Below, one piece after another: positions 8,305 to 17,618 of a stretch of 64,000 nt of DNA. A program made the translations under genes and the position numbers. Location of the stretch: assembly GCF_017355915.2 (NCBI RefSeq), contig NZ_JAFEUV020000001.1, positions 310,001-374,000 on the forward strand. The letters are read 5' to 3'. Origin of the DNA: Telluribacter roseus. GTDB lineage: Bacteria; Bacteroidota; Bacteroidia; Cytophagales; Spirosomataceae. Under the pieces are notes generated by a model. The model was not told the DNA's origin, ran no database searches, and saw nothing but the letters and a program-made list of their open reading frames with translations. How positions within the stretch are numbered: the first letter of the stretch is position 1; the number at the start of each line of letters is the position of its first letter.

Positions 8305-9756
8305 CTACTTGAAGTAGCTGCGTAGTTTCTGAACGGTTTCCTCCACGTCAGGGTCGTTGCCCATGAGTTCGTGGATACTCTGGATGGAGTGGATCACGGT
8401 ACTATGGTCGCGACCGCCAAAGTGGTAGCCGATAGACTTGAGGGGGAGGTCGGTGTACTCCTTGGCCAGGAACATCGCCAGCTGGCGGGGGTACACATTT
8501 TCTTTTTTGCGGCTCTTGCTCTTCAGGTCGGCGATACTGATCTCAAAGTAGTCGGCTACGATCTCCTGAATGGTGTCGATGGTTACTTCCTTCTCCTCGT
8601 CCATCACGATATTCCGGAGCGTATTCTTGGCCAGCTCTACGTCTATTTCGCGGCGGGTCAGGGAGGCCTGCGCCATCAGCGATATTATCACGCCTTCCAG
8701 CTCACGTACGTTGGAGTTAACACTATGAGCTACGTACTCAATTACATCGTAATCGATATTTATACCTTCCGACTGAAGCTTCTTCTGGATAATGGCAATA
8801 CGCGTCTCGAAGTCGGGGGTCTGCAGGTCGGCGGTAAGTCCCCACTTAAACCGCGACAGCAGGCGGTCCTGTAATCCCTGCAGCTCGCGCGGCGGACGGT
8901 CACTCGTCATGACGATCTGCTTGCCCATCTGGTGCAGGTGGTTGAATATATGGAAGAACGTATCCTGCGTTTTTTCTTTACCCGACAGGAACTGCACGTC
9001 ATCAATCACCAGCACGTCTACCTTCATGTAGAAGTCCGTAAAATCCTGCAGGGTGTTGTTCTTGATGGAGTTGATAAACTGGTTCGTAAACTTCTCCGAC
9101 GAAACATACAGTACCAGCTTCTCGTTGAAATGATTCCGGATGTAGTTACCGATGGCCTGTACCAGGTGGGTCTTCCCCAGTCCTACGCCTCCGTACACCA
9201 TCAGGGGGTTGAAGGATGTAAGGCCGGGGCGCTGGGCTACCGCGAAGCCCGCCGAACGGGCCAGACGGTTACAGTCTCCCTCGATGAAGTTATCGAAGGA
9301 GTAGTTGGCGTTGAGGTACGTATCCAGCTGGAGCGAATCCTGATCCTTGACCTGGTTGTTAGCATTGCGCAGATCGGTACCAAAGTTATCCGGACGGGCG
9401 GTCTGAGGTGTCTTGACCGTCGGGACGTTCATCGTCAGTGGCTGGTGCTTTTCGTTACCGGTATCAACGATGATAGAGTACTCAAGCATTCCATCCCGAC
9501 CGATGGAGTAGTCCAGTGCTTTGCGGAGCAGGTGTACGTAATTATCTTCCAGCCATTCGTAAAAAAATTGACTGGGAACCTGTATCGTAAGTACTTTACC
9601 ATGGAGACGTAGGGGACGGATAGGCTCAAACCAGGTCTTATAGCTCTGGTCCGGGATATTCTCCTGAATAACCCGTAGGCACTTATCCCATACCATATCT
9701 ACATCTCTATGTGAGGTGACTTTTTCCAAAGTAAAGCTTACGTAATCAGGTGTCAT
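8305..9756 (-). CDS. dnaA: Chromosomal replication initiator DnaA
   Basis: A 483-residue DnaA, the AAA+ initiator that opens oriC. Domain I (VWDKCLRVIQENI through YKTWFEPI) is at the N-terminus, followed by a linker of about 60 residues. The AAA+ core has Walker A GGVGLGKT (189-196), Walker B LVIDDVQF, and an arginine-rich LLSRFKWGL region. Domain IV ends with IGYHFGGRDHSTVIHSI, the DnaA-box-binding signature. An in-frame TTG six codons upstream is rejected for the ATG at 9756, which sits about 16 nt after a -7 box. No cluster of DnaA boxes is visible near the gene, so oriC is probably elsewhere. Confidence 0.97.
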   Translation of the reverse strand: MTPDYVSFTLEKVTSHRDVDMVWDKCLRVIQENIPDQSYKTWFEPIRPLRLHGKVLTIQVPSQFFYEWLEDNYVHLLRKALDYSIGRDGMLEYSIIVDTGNEKHQPLTMNVPTVKTPQTARPDNFGTDLRNANNQVKDQDSLQLDTYLNANYSFDNFIEGDCNRLARSAGFAVAQRPGLTSFNPLMVYGGVGLGKTHLVQAIGNYIRNHFNEKLVLYVSSEKFTNQFINSIKNNTLQDFTDFYMKVDVLVIDDVQFLSGKEKTQDTFFHIFNHLHQMGKQIVMTSDRPPRELQGLQDRLLSRFKWGLTADLQTPDFETRIAIIQKKLQSEGINIDYDVIEYVAHSVNSNVRELEGVIISLMAQASLTRREIDVELAKNTLRNIVMDEEKEVTIDTIQEIVADYFEISIADLKSKSRKKENVYPRQLAMFLAKEYTDLPLKSIGYHFGGRDHSTVIHSIQSIHELMGNDPDVEETVQKLRSYFK

Positions 9757-9771
9757 ATTTTTTCGGGAGGG

Positions 9772-9779
9772 CAAAGATA
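9772..9779 (-). promoter_or_regulatory. Candidate -7 box of the dnaA promoter
   Basis: TATCTTTG on the minus strand matches TAnnTTTG perfectly and lies just upstream of the dnaA ATG. No TTG is found at the right distance for a -33 element. The predicted leader is very short, about 10 nt. Confidence 0.45.
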
Positions 9780-9938
9780 AAAAAATAGATACAGCTGGAA
9801 GTATAAAGCGAGATGAATTTACAATTAGTAAATAGCTTAAACAAGCAGCGATTTGAAACTAAAGGAATAATCCTACCCCAGGGAAGCGCGCTTTACTTCT
9901 GTGTATTAAGTTGTTAAAAAAATGTAATCTCTAAATAG

Positions 9939-9946
9939 TAGCTTTG
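9939..9946 (+). promoter_or_regulatory. Candidate -7 box of the mutAB promoter
   Basis: TAGCTTTG matches TAnnTTTG perfectly and lies 47 nt before the mutA ATG. The nearest TTG is 25 nt upstream, longer than normal. Confidence 0.4.
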
Positions 9947-9993
9947 CTAAACTAACATTTCGTAGGGTACATATTTTATCCCTACCCAACAGC

Positions 9994-11385
9994 ATGAAAG
10001 AATCTTTATTTTCATCATTCAAACCAACCAGTAAAGAAGACTGGCTCAGTCAGGTAGAGAAAGACCTGGGAGGCACTCCCTACGCTGATTTGCAGTGGAA
10101 AGTGACCGGCTCTATAGCCATGGAGCCGTACTACACCGCCCCCGAGGTCGCCGATCCACGGGTTGCGGACATACAGCGTTGTCAGAAGCGTCAGCCCGGT
10201 TGGCTAACGCAGCCAGTCGTTTATTTTACTACACCCAAAGATACCAATACTCAGATCCATAAAGCCCTGTCGGCCGGGGCTGATGCCGTGTGGCTGCAGG
10301 TAAGGGGCCAGCAGCGGGTTGGTACCGATCTGCACAAGACCCTGCACAATATCCGCCTGACGGATACACCGGTTGTTTTTGAGGTAGAGGGCAACGTGGC
10401 TGACCTGACCCATGAGCTGCTGCAGGTGTCGGGCTACCACCTCAAAGGCGGTATGGCTGCGGATGCGGTGGCAAGCTGGATGCTAACGGGACAGGACTAC
10501 CGGCCGGCGGTGGATCAACTGGCCGCGGTCGTAGCCCGAACCAACGATATGCCGGCCTTTCGTCCCCTCATGGTGAGCGGCCACGCCTACCACGAGGCGG
10601 GAGCCCATGTGGTGCAGGAGCTGGCCTGTACGCTGGCTTCGGCCGTATGGTACCTGGATCAACTGACGGAGGCGGGCCTATCAGCGCGGCAGGTGGTGAG
10701 CAAGCTGTATTTCTCCCTCTCGATCGGCTCCGACTACCTCACCGAAATAGCCAAGTTGCGGGCCCTACGATACCTGTACCGACGCGTCACGGATGCCTAC
10801 GGGCTTCCGGCGGAGGCAGCTCCGGCTTACATCCACGCCCGTAACTCAGCCTTCTACGATGCTCCCGTAACGCCCCATACCAACATGCTGCGGGCCACTT
10901 CAGAAGCCATGAGTGCGACCGTGGGAGGATGTGATGCCCTTACCATTCATGCGTATGACGCTACCTATCGCCAATCCAGTAGTTTCTCGGAGCGGATTGC
11001 CCGCAATGTATCGCTTATTTTGAAAGAAGAGGGATATATGGATAAAGTAGCCGATCCGGCGGCAGGCGCGCATTTTATCGAAACATTGACCTTACAACTG
11101 GCTGACGAAGCCTGGACGCTGTTCCAGCGGATAGAGCAAGATGGTGGAATTGTAGCCGCCTTTGAGAAGGGGTGGATACAAAGCGAAATAGAGAAGGAGT
11201 GGAACGCTAAGACCGAGGCTTTGACAAACGGGAAGGTAATGGTAGGGGTAAACAGGTACCGGGTAGAGGAGCCGGGTGAACGAGCGGAAGTACCTGTCCC
11301 GGTGGCTAGCACCCAGACCTTAGCGGAACTTCCAGCGGGATTCCCCCTTTTAGTCAAACGTCAACTGGCTGCTGCTATCGCCTAG
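9994..11385 (+). CDS. mutA: Methylmalonyl-CoA mutase small (non-catalytic) subunit
   Basis: 463 residues, the small subunit of heterodimeric adenosylcobalamin-dependent methylmalonyl-CoA mutase, which interconverts succinyl-CoA and (R)-methylmalonyl-CoA. The start [25 protein letters not shown] is typical of MutA. A TIM-barrel-like region holds [13 protein letters not shown] and the paired [23 protein letters not shown] segment that mirrors the substrate-binding region of the large subunit. It ends in [13 protein letters not shown] and a VGVNRY motif and lacks the C-terminal B12-binding domain, as expected. mutB follows 31 bp after the stop, so the two form an operon divergent from dnaA. Confidence 0.92.
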   Translation: MKESLFSSFKPTSKEDWLSQVEKDLGGTPYADLQWKVTGSIAMEPYYTAPEVADPRVADIQRCQKRQPGWLTQPVVYFTTPKDTNTQIHKALSAGADAVWLQVRGQQRVGTDLHKTLHNIRLTDTPVVFEVEGNVADLTHELLQVSGYHLKGGMAADAVASWMLTGQDYRPAVDQLAAVVARTNDMPAFRPLMVSGHAYHEAGAHVVQELACTLASAVWYLDQLTEAGLSARQVVSKLYFSLSIGSDYLTEIAKLRALRYLYRRVTDAYGLPAEAAPAYIHARNSAFYDAPVTPHTNMLRATSEAMSATVGGCDALTIHAYDATYRQSSSFSERIARNVSLILKEEGYMDKVADPAAGAHFIETLTLQLADEAWTLFQRIEQDGGIVAAFEKGWIQSEIEKEWNAKTEALTNGKVMVGVNRYRVEEPGERAEVPVPVASTQTLAELPAGFPLLVKRQLAAAIA

Positions 11386-11416
11386 TGCGGATGTGACCTA
11401 CTTAACAAGCTTAAGA

Positions 11417-13567
11417 ATGAAACCTGATTTTTCGGATATACCACTTCATCAACAACAAACTACCGCCGGAAGCCAGCCGGCTGCTCCCGGTAAGCCTTTC
11501 CCTACGGCCGAAGGTATTAGGCTACAACCGGCGTATACTCCGGATGACCTGGCCGAAGCCGAACACCTGCACTTTGCGGCCGGTATTCCTCCCTTCCTGC
11601 GCGGACCGTACAGTACCATGTACGTCCAGAAACCCTGGACCATCCGGCAATATGCGGGATTCTCGACGGCGGAGGAGTCCAATGCCTTCTACCGACGTAA
11701 CCTGGCGGCCGGTCAGAAAGGACTTTCCGTAGCCTTTGACCTGGCTACGCACCGGGGCTACGACTCCGATCATCCGCGGGTAGTGGGCGATGTCGGCAAA
11801 GCCGGGGTGGCTATCGATAGCGTGGAGGATATGAAGATCCTTTTCGACCAGATCCCGCTGGATCAGATGTCGGTATCCATGACCATGAACGGAGCGGTAC
11901 TACCCATTATGGCCTTCTATATCGTGGCGGCCGAGGAGCAGGGCGTACCGGCGGAGAAGCTGTCGGGTACCATCCAGAATGATATCCTGAAGGAGTTCAT
12001 GGTGCGTAATACCTATATCTATCCGCCCACTCCATCCATGCGTATTGTGGGAGATATATTTGCCTACTCCTCACGGCTGATGCCCCGGTTCAACTCCATT
12101 AGTATCAGTGGGTACCACATGCACGAGGCAGGCGCTCCGGCGCATATCGAGCTAGCCTATACCCTGGCCGATGGGCTCGAGTACATCCGTACGGGATTAG
12201 ACGCGGGAATGGATATTGACGATTTTGCCCCGCGCCTTTCCTTCTTCTGGGGCATCGGCATGAACCACTTTATGGAAATAGCGAAGCTCCGCGCCGGACG
12301 ACTCCTCTGGGCCAAGATTGTGCAGCAGTTTGCACCTAAGAAAAGCAAATCTATGGCGCTACGGACCCACTGCCAGACCAGTGGTTACAGCCTCACCGAG
12401 CAGGACCCCTTCAATAACGTCACCCGTACCTGCGTGGAGGCGATGGCGGCAGTACTGGGGCATACCCAATCGCTGCATACCAATTCACTGGACGAGGCCA
12501 TTGCACTTCCTACCGATTTTTCGGCCCGTATCGCCCGTAACACCCAGCTCTTTCTGCAGCACGAGACGGACATTACCCGCGCGGTGGATCCCTGGGGAGG
12601 CTCATACTACGTAGAGTACCTGACCAAAGAACTGGCCGAGCGGGCCTGGGCCCTTATCGAAGAAGTAGAGCAACTGGGCGGTATGACGAAGGCCATCGAA
12701 ACGGGACTGCCCAAAATGCGGATCGAAGAGGCAGCGGCCCGGAAGCAGGCACGTATTGACTCAGGAAAAGATGTGATCGTAGGCGTAAACAAGTACCGGC
12801 CGGAGTCGGAAGAGACTATTGATATTCTGGAAATTGACAATCAGGCGGTACGGTTATCCCAGATAGCCCGGCTGGAAAAGGTAAGAGCCGAGCGAAACCA
12901 GCAGGAGGTAGAGGTTGCTCTGTCGGCCATCACCCAGGCCTGTACGGGGCAGGGAGGTACCGATATGGGGAGTAACCTGCTGGCGCTGGCCGTTGAGGCG
13001 GCTCGCAAGCGAGCTACGCTGGGAGAGATATCAGATGCTATGGAGAAAGTATTTGGACGCTATAAAGCAGTAATCAGATCTGTGTCAGGAGTATATAAAG
13101 CGGAAGTGTCAGATGACGAAAACTTCCGCATGGCCAAAGAGATGGCCGACCGCTTTGCCAAACTGGAAGGTCGCCGTCCGCGTATTATGGTAGCCAAAAT
13201 GGGTCAGGACGGGCACGACCGGGGAGCAAAGGTCATCGCGACCAGCTTTGCCGACCTGGGTTTTGACGTGGACATGGGGCCCCTATTCCAGACGCCGGAA
13301 GAGGTAGCACGTCAGGCTGCCGAAAATGACGTACACGTAGTAGGAGCCTCCAGTCTGGCGGCCGGCCATAAGACCCTCGTACCGCAGTTGATCGAAGAGC
13401 TCAGAAAGCTGGGTCGGGAGGATATCATGGTCATAGCCGGGGGCGTCATACCGGCGCAGGACTACCAGTACCTGTACGATGCCGGAGTAAAAGGCGTGTT
13501 CGGGCCGGGTACTATTATATCCATCGCTGCGCAGAAGATCCTGAAAGAACTCATGGAAGAACAGTAG
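11417..13567 (+). CDS. mutB: Methylmalonyl-CoA mutase large catalytic subunit
   Basis: 716 residues, the normal length of MutB/ScpA. The N-terminal CoA-substrate TIM barrel includes [20 protein letters not shown] (residues about 67-86), [33 protein letters not shown] and [12 protein letters not shown]. The C-terminal cobalamin-binding domain has the DxHxxG motif in [11 protein letters not shown] with the axial His at about residue 600, followed by [10 protein letters not shown] and [12 protein letters not shown] eight codons upstream is possible, but the ATG at 11417 matches family length. Works with MutA, most likely in the propionate/succinate branch. No epimerase or MeaB chaperone gene lies in the window. 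Confidence 0.96.
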   Translation: MKPDFSDIPLHQQQTTAGSQPAAPGKPFPTAEGIRLQPAYTPDDLAEAEHLHFAAGIPPFLRGPYSTMYVQKPWTIRQYAGFSTAEESNAFYRRNLAAGQKGLSVAFDLATHRGYDSDHPRVVGDVGKAGVAIDSVEDMKILFDQIPLDQMSVSMTMNGAVLPIMAFYIVAAEEQGVPAEKLSGTIQNDILKEFMVRNTYIYPPTPSMRIVGDIFAYSSRLMPRFNSISISGYHMHEAGAPAHIELAYTLADGLEYIRTGLDAGMDIDDFAPRLSFFWGIGMNHFMEIAKLRAGRLLWAKIVQQFAPKKSKSMALRTHCQTSGYSLTEQDPFNNVTRTCVEAMAAVLGHTQSLHTNSLDEAIALPTDFSARIARNTQLFLQHETDITRAVDPWGGSYYVEYLTKELAERAWALIEEVEQLGGMTKAIETGLPKMRIEEAAARKQARIDSGKDVIVGVNKYRPESEETIDILEIDNQAVRLSQIARLEKVRAERNQQEVEVALSAITQACTGQGGTDMGSNLLALAVEAARKRATLGEISDAMEKVFGRYKAVIRSVSGVYKAEVSDDENFRMAKEMADRFAKLEGRRPRIMVAKMGQDGHDRGAKVIATSFADLGFDVDMGPLFQTPEEVARQAAENDVHVVGASSLAAGHKTLVPQLIEELRKLGREDIMVIAGGVIPAQDYQYLYDAGVKGVFGPGTIISIAAQKILKELMEEQ

Positions 13568-13572
13568 CCCTG

Positions 13573-15207
13573 CTATACAGTAGCTTCCTGAATAAATAGA
13601 GTTAACTGGGCAGCGTAGGTATCAGCCATACGCTGCCTGGTTGCTACAGACCAGCCCAGCGCGGAAGCCATCAGGTCCGCTACTACGGGCAGACACGCCA
13701 GCGTATCCTCCCAGCTCAGGATTTCAAGGCGCATACGCCGGGCCAGTACATCACGTGGCGTCACGGCCATTTCGTACTGCGTAGCGTATACTACCTCCGC
13801 CCTGATGAACGGGTAGCGAGGTACCAGTCGTTTACCCAGGGTAGGGTTTGACTGTACCAGCTCTGTTACTTTTTCGGCGCGGCTTCCGTAGGTCTTGGAC
13901 AGGTGCCGGCAAATATCCTCCGGTAGCTGAGTTTCTTTTTGCAGCTTTTTCCAGCCGTCTGGCTGATAGCCATCTCCTCCGGTCAGGACGTATTCATCCG
14001 TACGGCACGGATGCTCCTGACCCAGTAGTTTGTCTACTTCGTCGAGGGTGTCCTTCGCCATCAGCCGATAGGTAGTCCATTTGCCACCCAGCAGGCTCAC
14101 CAAGTTTGATGCCGGGTCATGCTCTACCTCGTGGTCACGAGTGAGGCGCTTGGTGGCCTTACGAGGATCGGCCGCCAGAAGTGGCCGCAGCCCCCCAAAC
14201 CCGGATCGGATCTGCTCGGGGCGGGGCGTAGTAGACAGGTAAGGATTTAAAGTACTTAGCAGAAAATCTACTTCCCTCTTATTCAGAAGCGGCTCTTCCT
14301 CCAACTGGTTGTACTCCGTGTCCGTAGTACCTACGAGCAGCTCATCACCAAAGGGTATGGCAAATACGACCCGGCCGTCGCTGGTCTTGGGAATCAGCAT
14401 GGCATCCTCACTCTGGAGTACCTCTCTGGGAAGCACGATATGTACTCCCTTGCTGGGGCGGATGCGCCTGGGCAGGTCCGGGTTGGCTAGCAGACGAATA
14501 TGATCGGAGTAGGGACCCGTACAGTTGACAAATACGTTGGCTTTAACCGTATAAGTGCTACCACCAATTTCATCCTTAATGTGCGCTGCCGTAAGCCGGC
14601 CTCCTGGTTCTTTTTCAAATTCCACCACCGACGCATGATTGACTACCGTGGCTCCCGCCTCCTGTGCCGACTGCGCCAGGGCCAGGCAGTAGCGGGCGTC
14701 GTCCAGCTGACCGTCGTAGTAGAGCACCGCGCTGTGGAGTTTGTTCGGGTCCAGAGTAGGCATACGCCGAAGTACTTCCTGCTTGCTCAGCCATTTGCTT
14801 TTAGGCAGCGAGTCCTGCTGGGCAAAGAGGTCATACAGCCACAGGCCAATGCTGAAATAGACACCGTCAAACCAGGATGAGACGGGGGTAAGCAAGGCCA
14901 ACGGACGGGCCAGATGGGGAGCATTTTTCAGTACGATGTGGCGCTCTTCCAGCCCGTGACGGACTTGCTTAAGCTGGGCCAGATCCAGGTTACGGAATGC
15001 CTGCTCAAGGTACCGGACCCCGCCGTGGATCAGCTTGGTAGAGCGGGATGAGGTTTCGGATGCAAAATCGGTTTTTTCGATCAAAGCTACCTTGTAGCCG
15101 CGCAACGCGGCATCCAGAGCGCAACCCGTACCGCTGGCTCCACCGCCAATTATACAAATATCGTACTGGTCTTCTTGTAAGCGGTGCAGGTTATGGGAGC
15201 GGTTCAT
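13573..15207 (-). CDS. glpD: FAD-dependent glycerol-3-phosphate dehydrogenase
   Basis: 544 residues. It oxidises sn-glycerol 3-phosphate to dihydroxyacetone phosphate and passes electrons to the quinone pool at the inner membrane. The FAD dinucleotide motif is DICIIGGGASGTGCALDA (residues 15-32), followed by ETSSRSTKLIHGGVRYLE, a signature of GlpD/GlpA. Later landmarks are RIRPSKGVHIVLP, FGDELLVGTTDTEY, and the C-terminal helical DAO_C region with RAEVVYATQYEMAVTPRDVLARRMR. Converges with mutB, 5 bp apart. Apparently monocistronic; no glycerol kinase or facilitator gene is adjacent. Confidence 0.95.
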   Translation of the reverse strand: MNRSHNLHRLQEDQYDICIIGGGASGTGCALDAALRGYKVALIEKTDFASETSSRSTKLIHGGVRYLEQAFRNLDLAQLKQVRHGLEERHIVLKNAPHLARPLALLTPVSSWFDGVYFSIGLWLYDLFAQQDSLPKSKWLSKQEVLRRMPTLDPNKLHSAVLYYDGQLDDARYCLALAQSAQEAGATVVNHASVVEFEKEPGGRLTAAHIKDEIGGSTYTVKANVFVNCTGPYSDHIRLLANPDLPRRIRPSKGVHIVLPREVLQSEDAMLIPKTSDGRVVFAIPFGDELLVGTTDTEYNQLEEEPLLNKREVDFLLSTLNPYLSTTPRPEQIRSGFGGLRPLLAADPRKATKRLTRDHEVEHDPASNLVSLLGGKWTTYRLMAKDTLDEVDKLLGQEHPCRTDEYVLTGGDGYQPDGWKKLQKETQLPEDICRHLSKTYGSRAEKVTELVQSNPTLGKRLVPRYPFIRAEVVYATQYEMAVTPRDVLARRMRLEILSWEDTLACLPVVADLMASALGWSVATRQRMADTYAAQLTLFIQEATV

Positions 15208-15247
15208 GGGTAGGTAGTTGCTGATACTAGGGGGAATACACCCTGCA

Positions 15248-15255
15248 CAAAACTA
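15248..15255 (-). promoter_or_regulatory. Candidate -7 box of the glpD promoter
   Basis: TAGTTTTG on the minus strand is a perfect TAnnTTTG match, 40 nt before the glpD ATG. A TTT, not TTG, sits about 20 nt upstream of it. Confidence 0.45.
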
Positions 15256-15331
15256 CCATTTTTTGCCTCTTCTTAAAAGTTCTCCTCAAAGTACATAGTA
15301 GTCTCGGGTGGCAGAGGGGCCTCTGCTGTCG

Positions 15332-15895
15332 TTAGTCAAGTATGGAGCTGGGTATCTGGGAGCGAATCTTGACCAGGGCGCGCTGCATCAGGTTTCGTAC
15401 GGTTTGCTCCCGGATGGAGAGTAATTCACCTACCTCGCGTACCGACTTGTTCTGGAAGAACCGGAGCTGAATAACCTCCAGCTCCCGCTTGGACAGCAGG
15501 CAGAGAGCGGCGGTAAGGAACTGGCTCTGTCTCTCCGAAACCTCACGACTGATAATTTCGGATTCGTGACACATCGAGAACAACGAAGGCTCGTGCTGGT
15601 CGTCCACGGTCGCCATGGCTCCCTTCTGCTGTACATGCAGCCGGCGCCGGAGCGAGCGGCACAGGTAGTAAGGTACGGCTACTTCTTCGGCCAGGTTCTT
15701 ACGCATTTTCCACAGATCCACAAACAGGTCGTGGATCGCATCCTGCACAACCATGCTGTCGGCTCCGAGTCGTTTGCCGTACTGTAATAAGGTGTAGTTG
15801 TATTGATCGTAAATTAATCCAAATGCTTTTCGGTCACTGTTTTTAAACTCTTTCCACAGGTACACATCATCCAGAGTATCCTTATAGCTTATCAT
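15332..15895 (-). CDS. ECF-type RNA polymerase sigma factor
   Basis: 187 residues with both ECF sigma domains. The N-terminal region 2 includes DRKAFGLIYDQYNYTLLQYG and VVQDAIHDLFVDLWKMR, the core-binding and -10 recognition helices. Region 4 is LSKRELEVIQLRFFQNKSVREVGELLSIREQTVRNLMQRALVKIR near the C-terminus, a helix-turn-helix of the LuxR-like type common in Bacteroidota ECFs. No FecR-like anti-sigma factor or TonB receptor gene is next to it, so its signal is unknown. A short hairpin without a T-run lies just after the stop (15311-15326). Confidence 0.85.
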   Translation of the reverse strand: MISYKDTLDDVYLWKEFKNSDRKAFGLIYDQYNYTLLQYGKRLGADSMVVQDAIHDLFVDLWKMRKNLAEEVAVPYYLCRSLRRRLHVQQKGAMATVDDQHEPSLFSMCHESEIISREVSERQSQFLTAALCLLSKRELEVIQLRFFQNKSVREVGELLSIREQTVRNLMQRALVKIRSQIPSSILD

Positions 15896-16128
15896 GTCCG
15901 AACTATATAAAATTTTTTGTGGTAGGGGTACTTTTTTAAGCTTATATAGAAGGCTCCCGCATGCACAGAAGCCTTCTGGGGATCATCAATTAACCAACCT
16001 ATCAAACCGTATATGATATGATATGATAATGTACTTATAAGAGTAAAAGCTACTTTTTATAATAAGGGTCAGGTCAACTTTTTTTAATTTTTTTCTAATA
16101 AAGTTGAAATCAGGGAAGAATAAGACCC
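15896..16128. other. Intergenic region upstream of the sigma factor
   Basis: No gene. It holds an 8-bp inverted repeat AGAAGGCT / AGCCTTCT (15948-15955 and 15970-15977) and a short tandem run of the pentamer ATATG (16011-16028). Both lie in the likely leader or promoter zone of the minus-strand sigma gene. The remainder is AT-rich without recognised signals. Confidence 0.4.
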
Positions 16129-16166
16129 TAAAAAAGCGCCCTGCCGCTTCGGAGAGGGCAGGGCGC
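16129..16166 (-). terminator. Intrinsic terminator of the Nudix regulator gene
   Basis: Perfect 10-bp GC-rich stem GCGCCCTGCC / GGCAGGGCGC (16136-16145 and 16157-16166) with an 11-nt loop, followed on the minus strand by six T. Confidence 0.92.
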
Positions 16167-16206
16167 AGGCTACCCGATCAGTGTCGGGTATATCACCGGG
16201 ACTGGC

Positions 16207-16929
16207 TTACAGGTAGAAGTTGTTCAGCCGGGCTGTGTACTTCTCGCTGTCGAGCTGGTAGAAGTACGCCCCCTTTTTGGAGCTGGTTTTGTCTTTTTCT
16301 TTGAGGCGTACCAGCAGACCGGTAGCGAGCATCATCCGGCGGAAGTTGCCTTTGTCCAGCTGGGTTTCGTAGATGGCATCGTACAGCTTGCGAAGCTGGG
16401 TGAATGTAAATCGCTCGGGAAGTAGCTCGAATCCGATGGGATGCAGGTTAGCCTTGTATTTTAATTGCTGCTTGGCGAATCGTACCATTTCGTTATGATC
16501 AAAGATAAGATCAGGAAGGTTGGAAGCAGGAAACCACCGGGCTTCAAACTCGTTGGTAATCTGGTGCTCGTAGTTATGAATATTGACCAGGGCCGTATAC
16601 GTTACCGAAATGGTACGCTCCACGGGGTCGCGGTCACAGTGGCTGAATACTTTAAGCTCTTCCAGGTATACGTTGGTCATGCCGGTCAGGCAGTACAAAA
16701 TGCGCTTAGCGGCCTGGTCCAGATTCTCATGATCGTCCAGCAAACCTCCCATTAGTGCCCATTTACCTTTTTCGGGATCGAGGTGGCGTTTCACAAGCAG
16801 TATCTGTAAACCCACTTCTTCATCATACCCAAATACAATACAGTCAATAGCAACGAGCGGACGATGGGTGTGTTTGTACTGGCTGCCGTCTGAAACTGTC
16901 GGGAGGGGAGCGTTAAGAGCCGAGATCAT
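16207..16929 (-). CDS. Nudix-domain transcriptional regulator (NrtR/AraR-like), catalytically degenerate
   Basis: 240 residues in two parts. The N-terminal Nudix fold (about 25-160) keeps the frame of the Nudix box at 62-84 (Gly62, Glu68, Arg76, Gly83), but the REUxEE core reads RILYCL, so the glutamates that bind metal are missing. The C-terminal part (about 165-240: FTQLRKLYDAIYETQLDKG and NFRRMMLATGLLV) is the winged-helix seen in the NrtR/AraR type of sugar or NAD regulators. It is therefore predicted to bind a sugar or nucleotide ligand and repress DNA rather than hydrolyse. No sugar catabolic genes are adjacent to name its ligand. Many databases would call it a NUDIX hydrolase. Confidence 0.8.
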   Translation of the reverse strand: MISALNAPLPTVSDGSQYKHTHRPLVAIDCIVFGYDEEVGLQILLVKRHLDPEKGKWALMGGLLDDHENLDQAAKRILYCLTGMTNVYLEELKVFSHCDRDPVERTISVTYTALVNIHNYEHQITNEFEARWFPASNLPDLIFDHNEMVRFAKQQLKYKANLHPIGFELLPERFTFTQLRKLYDAIYETQLDKGNFRRMMLATGLLVRLKEKDKTSSKKGAYFYQLDSEKYTARLNNFYL

Positions 16930-17048
16930 TCTGACTATGAATAAATTATAAAATTTTTAACATATGGGGGTGGTATTATTACAATAAAAAGTATAAATGC
17001 ACATTTTACTACCCTTTGTATACTAAAAACAAACAATTCATCCAGACT

Positions 17049-17618
17049 ATGCACAGCTATTCACAACTCTCGAGGTGGTTTTACAGGAGGGCTACACTAC
17101 CTGCTATAGGCGTATTCCTGGTGCTGTTGATTGTATTTAGAGCGTGGATTTTTCCGAGTCTACAGGCGCGTATGCGACTAAGTACTCCACTCGAGCAGCT
17201 GGATGCCCGGATTGGATTTGCAGCCAACGAGGCTCATGAGTACCTGATTGCTCTGGGGGAAGGCGGAAGAGAAGTATACTGGTGGACCGAGCTGGTAGTA
17301 GACAGTCTGTTCCCGATCGTGTATACTGTGAGCTCGATCCTGCTTATCTCGTACCTGTTTGATAAGGCTTTTGCAGAGGGTAGCATCTGGCGCAGGCTGA
17401 ACCTGCTACCCTTACTGGTGATGCTCGCCGACTACCTCGAAAACACCGCTATTCTTGCTTTGCTATCCAGCTTTCCGGTGCAGAATGGTGTTTTGGCTCA
17501 GCTGGCTTCGATCGCCAATGGGCTCAAATGGGGGCTTGCGCCGATGATATTCATCCTGTTGTTGATCGGGGCCGGAGGCTGGATAGCTGGCGAGCGTAGC
17601 CGTTCAAAACGGCACTAA
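17049..17618 (+). CDS. Hypothetical four-helix membrane protein
   Basis: 189 residues, no family recognised. Four hydrophobic segments stand out: about 15-36 (TLPAIGVFLVLLIVFRAWIF), 87-108, 122-143 and 160-183. A soluble stretch with QARMRLSTPLEQLDARIGF lies between the first two. The frame is open 11 codons further upstream from a TTG, but the ATG at 17049 is preferred. The last 4 bp overlap the convergent D-lactate dehydrogenase gene. It is divergent from the Nudix regulator, with a 5-bp-arm palindrome AAATGCACATTT at 16995-17006 in the shared promoter region, so control by that regulator is possible but unproven. Confidence 0.6.
   Translation: MHSYSQLSRWFYRRATLPAIGVFLVLLIVFRAWIFPSLQARMRLSTPLEQLDARIGFAANEAHEYLIALGEGGREVYWWTELVVDSLFPIVYTVSSILLISYLFDKAFAEGSIWRRLNLLPLLVMLADYLENTAILALLSSFPVQNGVLAQLASIANGLKWGLAPMIFILLLIGAGGWIAGERSRSKRH

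Noticed and set aside
9757-9993. oriC next to dnaA
   Set aside because: No cluster of TTATCCACA-like boxes and no AT-rich repeat block is visible between dnaA and mutA, so I do not call an origin here.
16011-16028. CRISPR or long tandem repeat
   Set aside because: Only three to four copies of ATATG with no spacers. No array of 25-40-bp repeats was seen anywhere in the window.
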